Below are positions 1 to 4,091 of a DNA stretch of 5,366 bases, one piece after another. Source of the stretch: an uncultured bacterium (GTDB taxonomy: Bacteria > Armatimonadota > UBA5829 > DSUL01); the NCBI GenBank assembly GCA_937967775.1, contig CALCJH010000018.1, positions 1-5,366 on the forward strand. The letters are read 5' to 3'. The notes below the pieces were generated by a model. It ran no database searches. It was given only the letters and a program-made list of their open reading frames with translations, and had not been told where the DNA came from. The position numbers and the translations under genes were made by a program. Position 1 is the stretch's first letter. Every line of letters starts with the position of its first letter.

Positions 1-1266
1 CGGGAACCACAGCAGCAGAGCTCCGGCGCATCCCTCACGCCAGGCCACCGGGATGCACAGTTGGTATGCGCCCTCATCGGTGAACTCGGTCCAGTGGACG
101 AACTCCACGTCGGAGGAAGCGTCGGGCACCACCAGAGTACGGCGCTCCTTCAGGCATCGGGCGGCCGGTCCGCCGGCAAAACCGTTCCGGCGGCCGGGTG
201 TCAGGCTGAGCTTTGCTCCTGTCTCGATGCCGGTCTTCAGGGGCGGCGCGGCCGCTGAGACCACTACGGTATCTTCCTCCGGGACGAGCGTCAGCAGCAT
301 CGCCCGGGCGCTGTGCACGGCCCGGGTGGTCTCCTCGACGAAAGTCTGAGCCAGCTGTGAGTCCGGCACGCGTGCGCACCTGGCCAGGACGTCCCGCGCG
401 GCCGTTACGCATGCCATCCGGGATTCCAGCCGTCCGCCGGAGCCCGCAAGATGCCACACAAGCTGCGCGCAAAGGACCGTGCTGGAGACCCCCACCGCCA
501 TCAGCTCCACCCAGATGGCTGTACGCACCTCGCCGAACGGGAACGCGCGGCACGCCGCGCTCCACGCCAGAGCCAAAAACCAGTTGCAGAGCAGTCTGTA
601 GAACGGGTCTCCCCGGCGCATTTCGGCTCGCGTCCGGGCGTAGGCAAAGACCAGGGCAAGACCGCTCAGCACCAGAAGGACGGAGTCTATGGCGGAGAGT
701 CCGTTCGCCGCGGGGAAATAGGTCTGTGCGGGAAGTAGCGCCGCCCATACGGGGCAGAAGAAAAGCGCCAGCGCCGCGACGGTGGCTGCGCTGTGGCGGG
801 CCGCAGTGCCCGCCTGCGCCTGCAGTCCCCGTGTCGCGCTGTAGGCGGAGAGGATGCCAAGAGCCAGCACCAGCCGGCCAGCTACCCAGGGTTGCCAGGG
901 AAGCGGACGCCACCCGTCCGCGGAAGCGGGAGGGAGCCCTGGCAGGGGAAAGGCTTCCAGGAGGATCTGCTGACCCGTAAGTATCAGAAACAGTAAGAAG
1001 CTGGCTGTGCATCCCAGCCACCACCCGCTGGCTTCGTGGCGGAAACGCATCCAGCAATAGATGGCGGCCATCATGGATGCGATGGCGGGCGGAAGGTAGG
1101 CCAGTGCGGCTGCGGCAGGTTCGGCCAACAGGCCTGCCTGAGCCGCCAGGAAGACCGTGAGCGAGAGGATCACGATGGCGGCGGGCCAGATGGCCTGGTG
1201 CGTGGCCGTCCGGCCGGCGCTGGAACCGGAGTCCGAAGGGTTCTCGTCGAGCCAGGGTCGTGTCAT
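1..1266 (-). CDS. Polytopic membrane sensor protein with GAF-like domain, C-terminus beyond window edge
   Basis: I translated this frame directly. It starts at the ATG at 1266 and stays open for 422 codons to base 1, so the 3' part of the gene lies outside the window. Residues about 27-272 hold roughly seven or eight hydrophobic helices (near 27-47, 53-73, 82-104, 126-145, 157-179, 188-210, 223-240 and 248-272). An amphipathic linker follows at about 275-305. From about 303 to the edge there is an alternating strand/helix pattern typical of GAF domains, including a TLVVPDASSD stretch (377-386) and an LCIPV strand (403-407). This is the design of a membrane-anchored sensor whose output would follow: histidine kinase, GGDEF or PP2C. 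The output type cannot be seen. No clear ribosome binding site precedes the ATG, but it is the first ATG/GTG/TTG after the in-frame stop at 1324-1326. The gene is divergent from clpS, with 111 bp between them. The membrane and sensor reading is firm; the GAF name is a judgement by eye. Confidence 0.8.
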   Translation of the reverse strand, partial: MTRPWLDENPSDSGSSAGRTATHQAIWPAAIVILSLTVFLAAQAGLLAEPAAAALAYLPPAIASMMAAIYCWMRFRHEASGWWLGCTASFLLFLILTGQQILLEAFPLPGLPPASADGWRPLPWQPWVAGRLVLALGILSAYSATRGLQAQAGTAARHSAATVAALALFFCPVWAALLPAQTYFPAANGLSAIDSVLLVLSGLALVFAYARTRAEMRRGDPFYRLLCNWFLALAWSAACRAFPFGEVRTAIWVELMAVGVSSTVLCAQLVWHLAGSGGRLESRMACVTAARDVLARCARVPDSQLAQTFVEETTRAVHSARAMLLTLVPEEDTVVVSAAAPPLKTGIETGAKLSLTPGRRNGFAGGPAARCLKERRTLVVPDASSDVEFVHWTEFTDEGAYQLCIPVAWREGCAGALLLWFP

Positions 1267-1361
1267 GGATCGCAGCCGTGTGTTGCCTGCCAGAGATGTT
1301 TTCGGCAGCCTCCGTGTGTTTACTCAGGTACTGCCCCGGTCTCCGGCGTTGATCGTACGGC

Positions 1362-1367
1362 TATAAT
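1362..1367 (+). promoter_or_regulatory. Possible clpS -10 box (TATAAT)
   Basis: A perfect TATAAT sits 10 bp before the clpS ATG in otherwise GC-rich DNA. No TTGACA-like hexamer lies 16-18 bp upstream and there is no extended TG motif. If it is used, transcription would begin near 1374, leaving about 4 nt of leader before the ATG at 1378. clpS would then be nearly leaderless or would start at a downstream GTG. Confidence 0.35.
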
Positions 1368-1377
1368 CGGAAGTGGT

Positions 1378-1713
1378 ATGTTGGCATCCGGTTCCGTTGT
1401 GGTCGTGCGCGTCTCTCGTCTTGCGGAAGCTCCTGTGGCGGATCCCATTATCCGGCAGATCCAGGAGCTGGAACCTGTCCGTCAGCCCTCCCACCGGGTC
1501 ATCCTCTTCAACGATGACAACCACACGATGGACGAGGTGGTGCTTCAGATCCAGAAAGCCACGGGATACAGCCTGGAGAAGGCGGAAGCCATCATGTGGG
1601 AAGCCCACACGCGCGGACAGGCCGTGGTCTATTGCGGAGATCTGGAGGACTGCAACCGGGTGGCTTCCATCCTGGAGGACATCGGTCTACGCGTCGCCAT
1701 CGAGCCCGTCTGA
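1378..1713 (+). CDS. clpS: ATP-dependent Clp protease adaptor ClpS
   Basis: This is the N-end-rule adaptor that hands substrates with bulky hydrophobic N-termini to the Clp unfoldase (ClpA or ClpC) in the cytosol. The product is 111 residues, about the family norm (106 in E. coli). A flexible N-terminal extension (1-38) precedes the core, which opens with RVILFNDDNHTM (40-51). The binding-pocket residues N45, D46, D47, M51, M73 and H77 line up with N34, D35, D36, M40, M62 and H66 of E. coli ClpS. The EAHTRG segment (75-80) and the IEP close to the C-terminus resemble the cyanobacterial/actinobacterial ClpS type that partners ClpC. No clp unfoldase gene is visible here. The ATG at 1378 has a weak GGAAG at 1369-1373. 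A GTG at 1435, also preceded by GGAAG at a good distance, would give 92 residues and still keep the core. The frame stays open upstream to 1036, but that part is antisense to the sensor gene and has no ClpS character. Confidence 0.95.
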   Translation: MLASGSVVVVRVSRLAEAPVADPIIRQIQELEPVRQPSHRVILFNDDNHTMDEVVLQIQKATGYSLEKAEAIMWEAHTRGQAVVYCGDLEDCNRVASILEDIGLRVAIEPV

Positions 1714-1754
1714 GGCTCAGGGCGTCCAAAACCCGCAAAACGCACAGTCCCCCG

Positions 1755-1770
1755 TGGCACACGCCTTGCA
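1755..1770 (+). promoter_or_regulatory. Sigma-54 (RpoN) -24/-12 promoter for the PEP-CTERM gene
   Basis: The element reads TGGCACA-CGCC-TTGCA. The RpoN consensus is TGGCACG-N4-TTGCW, so every consensus position matches except the seventh (A for G). The GG at 1756-1757 and GC at 1768-1769 are separated by the required 10 bp. It lies in the gap after clpS and points at the PEP-CTERM gene 160 bp downstream, with a start of transcription expected near 1781. Such promoters need an enhancer-binding activator, whose sites would fall within or upstream of clpS. Known link: PrsR of PEP-CTERM systems is an NtrC-type, sigma-54-dependent regulator. That this element serves that system here is inference. 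Confidence 0.65.
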
Positions 1771-1813
1771 CCCATAAAGGGTGACGGCGCACTGAAGACA
1801 GAAGCCGCCCCGG

Positions 1814-1832
1814 GGCTCCCCGAGAGGGAGCC
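1814..1832 (+). promoter_or_regulatory. Leader hairpin 1 of the PEP-CTERM mRNA
   Basis: GGCTCCC (1814-1820) pairs perfectly with GGGAGCC (1826-1832) across a 5-nt CGAGA loop. No U-tract follows directly (the T4 at 1851-1854 is 18 nt away), so it is not a normal terminator. It lies in the leader predicted from the sigma-54 start and may stabilise or regulate the transcript. Confidence 0.4.
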
Positions 1833-1861
1833 GAACTGCACAGAAACAGATTTTCTCATCC

Positions 1862-1897
1862 CGGACCGACGGGGCCGAATGCGGGCTTTCCGGTCCG
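1862..1897 (+). promoter_or_regulatory. Leader hairpin 2 of the PEP-CTERM mRNA
   Basis: CGGACCG (1862-1868) pairs perfectly with CGGTCCG (1891-1897) around a 22-nt loop that can itself form a short GCC/GGC pairing. It ends 13 nt before the ribosome binding site. I recognise no riboswitch family. Confidence 0.35.
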
Positions 1898-1910
1898 CAG
1901 GCAGTCCTCC

Positions 1911-1916
1911 AAGGAG
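1911..1916 (+). promoter_or_regulatory. Shine-Dalgarno for the PEP-CTERM gene, unusually distant
   Basis: AAGGAG is a strong ribosome binding site, but it stands 14 nt before the ATG at 1931 instead of the usual 5-9. No in-frame ATG, GTG or TTG occurs closer to it. The A-rich spacer may be tolerated, or the spacing may lower initiation. Confidence 0.6.
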
Positions 1917-1930
1917 ATAATCATAAACCG

Positions 1931-2353
1931 ATGATCCGCAAGTCCACCCTCATTCTCGCAATTATCGCTCTCGCCGCTCTGGCCACCGCCTCCGCCCACG
2001 CCAGCATCCTGGACCCTTCCACTCTGCCGTTCCCCGTGGAGGGGGCGGAGGGGATGACGATGGATCAGATGGACGCCGCCGTCCTGGCTGCCTACAACTC
2101 CGGCAACAGCTTTAGCGTGCTGTTCCCGATGAACTCCGGCGGCAGCGGCGCCGAAACGGAGCCGGCTTCGATTTCGCTCAGCAGCTTCGGCCAGGGTGCC
2201 GCCCTGCCGCCCCCGCCCCCTACGTTCACCGGGATCCCCTCGGTGCCGGGTGGAGCGGTCTCGACTGCCGTCGTTCCGACGGTGCCGGAGCCTGCATCGC
2301 TGCTTGCGCTGGCCGCCGGGGCCGGCACGCTGTTTTTCAAGAGGAAGCGTTAG
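1931..2353 (+). CDS. Small exported PEP-CTERM sorting domain protein
   Basis: This is a 140-residue protein built for export and exosortase processing. Residues 1-24 form a Sec signal peptide: MIRK basic start, a leucine/alanine/isoleucine core, and a likely cut after AHA (22-24). Residues 25-117 are the mature region, low in complexity: an acidic methionine-containing patch (about 38-50), serine/glycine-rich stretches, and a run of five prolines (93-97). The C-terminus is a textbook PEP-CTERM signal: VPEPAS (118-123) with PEP at 119-121, a hydrophobic helix (about 124-136) and the basic tail KRKR (137-140). In this family an exosortase (EpsH/XrtA type) cleaves at the motif and the product reaches the cell surface or the exopolysaccharide matrix. 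No enzyme domain is visible and the mature chain, about 90 residues, is short for the family. No exosortase gene is in the window. The gene is probably monocistronic, with a sigma-54 promoter upstream and a hairpin terminator downstream. Confidence 0.92.
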   Translation: MIRKSTLILAIIALAALATASAHASILDPSTLPFPVEGAEGMTMDQMDAAVLAAYNSGNSFSVLFPMNSGGSGAETEPASISLSSFGQGAALPPPPPTFTGIPSVPGGAVSTAVVPTVPEPASLLALAAGAGTLFFKRKR

Positions 2354-2371
2354 ATCCTTCCTTCGTCTGGA

Positions 2372-2411
2372 GGTCCGCCGGACGCGCGCCGCAAGGGTGG
2401 CCCGGCGGACC
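2372..2411. repeat. Inverted repeat, 10-bp perfect arms
   Basis: GGTCCGCCGG (2372-2381) is exactly complementary to CCGGCGGACC (2402-2411), with a 20-nt intervening loop that can fold further (GCC 2388-2390 with GGC 2399-2401). It begins 18 nt after the PEP-CTERM stop. With no T-run after it, it is more likely a 3'-UTR stabiliser or an accessory to the next hairpin than a terminator by itself. Confidence 0.5.
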
Positions 2412-2441
2412 CGCGACACCAGGTTCCTTGCGCAAAAGGAC

Positions 2442-2473
2442 AGGCCGGAGCTATCAGAGAGCTCCGGCCTTTT
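2442..2473 (+). terminator. Rho-independent terminator after the PEP-CTERM gene, possibly bidirectional
   Basis: An 11-bp perfect stem, AGGCCGGAGCT (2442-2452) with AGCTCCGGCCT (2460-2470), encloses a 7-nt loop and runs into TTTT (2470-2473). It lies between the convergent PEP-CTERM gene and the sigma-luxR operon. On the minus strand the stem is followed by GTCCTTTTGC, a weaker tract, so it may also stop transcription from the other side. Confidence 0.75.
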
Positions 2474-2536
2474 CCCGTACCGGCCCGTCAAGATTGAGTC
2501 AGGTCTTCCGTCCTGGCGGAGGAGAGTCTCTCAGCG

Positions 2537-2818
2537 TCAGGACTGGATGATTCCCAGCTCCGACGCCTTCTTGAAAGCCTGCACCCGGTTGCGCACACCG
2601 AGCTTGGCATAGGCTTTTCCCAGATGGAAGTCTATCGTGCGCTTTGAAACGCACAGGAGCTCGGCCACCTCGCTGGATGCGCGGCCGGAAAAGATCAGGT
2701 TCAGAATCTCGATCTCCCGGGAGGTCAACGCCTCCGGTCCCTGCTCCCGGGCTTCCTGCCTCTTGCCCGCAGCCTCCGCGGCGGGTCTGCTCTTGGTTCC
2801 CTCAGCTTCGCTAGACAT
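2537..2818 (-). CDS. Stand-alone LuxR/GerE-type helix-turn-helix regulator
   Basis: This is a 93-residue protein made almost only of a LuxR C-terminal DNA-binding domain. Residues 1-29 are charged and probably disordered. The domain runs from about 30 to 91, opening with LTSREIEILNLI (31-42), then the helix-turn-helix SSEVAELLCVSKRTIDFHLG (48-67) and the family's KLGVRNRVQA (72-81). There is no receiver, PAS or autoinducer-binding domain, so the layout matches small GerE-like regulators. It would bind DNA as a dimer; its targets and signal are unknown. The ATG at 2818 is preceded by AAGGAG with only 3 nt of spacing, strong but close. The gene starts 47 nt after the sigma-factor stop on the same strand, with a T-rich gap and no hairpin between them, so co-transcription is likely. 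Confidence 0.9.
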   Translation of the reverse strand: MSSEAEGTKSRPAAEAAGKRQEAREQGPEALTSREIEILNLIFSGRASSEVAELLCVSKRTIDFHLGKAYAKLGVRNRVQAFKKASELGIIQS

Positions 2819-2865
2819 ATACTCCTTGCCCGTTCAGATCAAAAAAGCAAAAAGTGAAACGAGTT

Positions 2866-3750
2866 CTAATGATAATATGGGTGGAACGGCTGCCGTTCCG
2901 CCGCCGCCCGAAGTTTGTTCAGCGCCCGGATCTCGATCTGCCGCACTCGCTCGCGCGTGAGCTCCAGAACCTCCCCCACTTCGCGCAAAGTCATCCGGCG
3001 GTTGCCCGCCAGCCCGTAACGCCGTTCGATGACGGATCTCTCCTTCTCGTTCAGTACATTCAGAAGACGCCCCAGCACATCCAGCGATTCCGTCTGAAGC
3101 GCGATGGCTGCCGGGTCTTCGCCCCCTTGGATGGTCTCTGCAATGGGGAGATGGTCGTCGCCGTCGGCGGGGGAGTCGTCGAGTGAGAGCACCAGTTCCT
3201 GGGCGCTCATCAGCCGGGCGATCTGCTCCGGAGCGAAGCCGCTGCGCTCCGCGAGCTCGTCGTTGGAGGGTTCGCGTCCCAGCTCCTGTGCGAGCTCCTC
3301 CCGCAAACGCGCCAGCCGCCTGAGCGTCTGCAGGACATAGGCCGGGAGCCGGATGGCGCGAGCCTGCTTCTCCACGGCGCGCGCGATGGACTGACGGATC
3401 CAAGAGACCGCGTAAGTGCTGAAGCGGAAGCCCCGCTTCCAGTCGTAGGCCTCCACGGCGCGCATCAGGCCGATGTTGCCTTCTTGGATCAGGTCGCTGA
3501 AGGGGATTCCGCACCGGGCGTAGTGGCGGGCGACGCTGACCACAAGCCTGAGATTGGCTTCCACCAGCCTTTGGCGTGCGGTCTCGTCTCCAAGGCTCAC
3601 ACGCCGGGCGAGTTGCACCTCCTCCTCGCGCGTAAGCAGTCTCGTCCTTCCCACCGACTCCAGATACGCGTCAACGGATTCGGTTTCGTGCGGGGCCGGC
3701 AAACCTTTGCGGTTCCACCGGCTGTCAGCCGCCTGCGCTTTTGCTCCCAT
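2866..3750 (-). CDS. Sigma-70 family RNA polymerase sigma factor, group 2 (RpoD/SigA-like, lacks region 1.1)
   Basis: This 294-residue factor directs RNA polymerase to promoters. It has region 1.2 (about 24-57), region 2 (about 63-131) with the core-binding [18 protein letters not shown] (86-103), region 3 (about 140-215) and region 4 (about 225-283). It lacks region 1.1 and the long insert of primary sigma factors, so it resembles group-2 (RpoS/SigB-like) proteins. The region 4.2 helix keeps TRERVRQIE (265-273), with the residues that read the -35 box. In region 2.3/2.4, S116 stands where E. coli sigma-70 has W433, and A123 where it has T440; W117 (W434) and Q120 (Q437) are kept. This suggests altered -10 opening or recognition. 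The ATG at 3750 has an excellent GGAGG (3759-3763), 8 nt upstream. A small luxR-type gene follows 47 nt downstream. It could still be the organism's SigA-like factor if no longer version exists elsewhere. Confidence 0.93.
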   Translation of the reverse strand: MGAKAQAADSRWNRKGLPAPHETESVDAYLESVGRTRLLTREEEVQLARRVSLGDETARQRLVEANLRLVVSVARHYARCGIPFSDLIQEGNIGLMRAVEAYDWKRGFRFSTYAVSWIRQSIARAVEKQARAIRLPAYVLQTLRRLARLREELAQELGREPSNDELAERSGFAPEQIARLMSAQELVLSLDDSPADGDDHLPIAETIQGGEDPAAIALQTESLDVLGRLLNVLNEKERSVIERRYGLAGNRRMTLREVGEVLELTRERVRQIEIRALNKLRAAAERQPFHPYYH

Positions 3751-3758
3751 TCCACTCG

Positions 3759-3763
3759 CCTCC
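3759..3763 (-). promoter_or_regulatory. Shine-Dalgarno of the sigma-factor gene
   Basis: GGAGG on the minus strand lies 8 nt before the ATG at 3750. It fixes the start and rules out a longer N-terminus. Confidence 0.8.
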
Positions 3764-3878
3764 AGCCGGAACTGAAGGCGGACTTCCGGACTTCGGGCAG
3801 GGGTGCTGGATGCCTGAGGATAACCACAAATAATAGCTTTCGCCCCCCCGGATGCCCGTAGCTCTTGGTCCGCAGCCT

Positions 3879-3901
3879 CTTCTTATAGAAGGGGCCCTTC
3901 T
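3879..3901. repeat. Compound palindrome, possible operator of the sigma-luxR operon
   Basis: Three mutually complementary arms are packed together: CTTCT (3879-3883), AGAAG (3887-3891) and CTTCT (3897-3901). The right half is a 15-bp palindrome, AGAAGGG-G-CCCTTCT (3887-3901). It overlaps and directly precedes the minus-strand TATAAG, as an operator would. A role in autoregulation or LuxR binding is inference. Confidence 0.4.
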
Positions 3902-4091
3902 CCTTTCCCACCGTCCTTATCCGAAGAACGGCTCCTTGCCTGGGAGATGCTGCCGGAGCGATTCTCCTCCGGTTACCTTTCCGCTCATATTAGTAAAACG
4001 ACTCAGCCTTCCGGCGTGTTCCATTGCGTCGCGACGTTGTTGCAAGACGTCCGGGCGCTATCTCTTTCTCTGCCGCATAATGCGTGCTGAA

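Larger units (their letters stand above)
1717..1920 (-). other. Cysteine-rich open frame without a start codon (possible zinc-ribbon remnant or chance)
   Basis: This 67-codon minus-strand frame ends at a TGA (1719-1717) only 3 bp past the clpS stop, as a convergent gene would. Its C-terminal half has a regular cysteine rhythm: C25-x-C27, C41-x2-C44, C51-x2-C54 and C59-x2-C62. An internal echo CAVxL...G occurs twice (27-34 and 44-50). That would suit a small metal-binding domain. However, the frame contains no ATG, GTG or TTG after the upstream stop at 1921-1923. A neighbouring frame does have an ATG at 1924 and runs 22 codons to a TGA at 1858-1856. A single +1 shift, or removal of one G from the GGG just before that TGA, would join it to the cysteine segment and give a 68-residue protein. 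The region also carries the sigma-54 element and leader of the opposite gene, and the C51/C54 codons fall on the complement of that element. A chance reading is therefore quite possible. Confidence 0.25.
3751..4091. other. Divergent regulatory region between the sigma factor and the DNA polymerase
   Basis: This 341-bp gap must hold promoters for both flanking genes. I see no credible gene in it. It contains two GACTTC copies (3781-3786 and 3789-3794), AT-rich islands at 3824-3840 and 3986-3998, a compound palindrome at 3879-3901, and a small CCGGAG/CTCCGG inverted repeat (3953-3958 with 3967-3972). On the minus strand TATTAT (3829-3834) and TATAAG (3882-3887) are possible -10 boxes for the sigma gene, neither with a good -35. 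On the plus strand TTGTTG (4037-4042) and TATCTC (4059-4064), 16 bp apart, are a weak candidate promoter for the polymerase gene. Confidence 0.5.

Noticed and set aside
213..980. 255-codon plus-strand frame
   Set aside because: Arg/Pro-rich antisense shadow of the sensor gene in GC-rich DNA; no domain and no ribosome binding site.
74..1057. 327-codon minus-strand frame
   Set aside because: It is rich in Arg, Gly and Pro, has no recognisable domain, and is a shifted reading of the membrane-sensor gene, whose frame is continuous over 1-1266 with clear transmembrane helices.
1036..1377. Upstream extension of the clpS frame
   Set aside because: The frame is open, but this part is antisense to the sensor gene, has no ClpS similarity, and would double the family's usual length.
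1642..1680. Direct repeat CTGGAGGAC, two copies 30 bp apart, as a possible enhancer site for the sigma-54 promoter
   Set aside because: Both copies encode Leu-Glu-Asp in ClpS and use common codons; they lack the dyad symmetry expected of NtrC-type activator sites.
1856..2491. 211-codon minus-strand frame
   Set aside because: Very Arg/Gly-rich, antisense to the PEP-CTERM gene and its terminator, with no plausible fold. Only its last 22 codons are discussed, as a possible leader of the cysteine-rich frame.
2522..2532. GAGAG-T-CTCTC palindrome just after the luxR stop
   Set aside because: The 1-nt centre cannot form a hairpin and no T-run follows on the minus strand; too short to call an operator.
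2819..2865. T-rich stretch between sigma and luxR as a terminator or separate luxR promoter
   Set aside because: No stem precedes the T-runs on the minus strand, and no -35/-10 pair with proper spacing could be found.
2834..3514. 226-codon minus-strand frame
   Set aside because: Out-of-frame shadow of the sigma factor; the true frame has every conserved sigma-70 region.
3597..3911. 104-codon minus-strand frame beginning in the divergent gap
   Set aside because: It begins at a GTG without a convincing ribosome binding site and overlaps the first 150 bp of the sigma gene in another frame; the basic N-terminus resembles nothing known to me.
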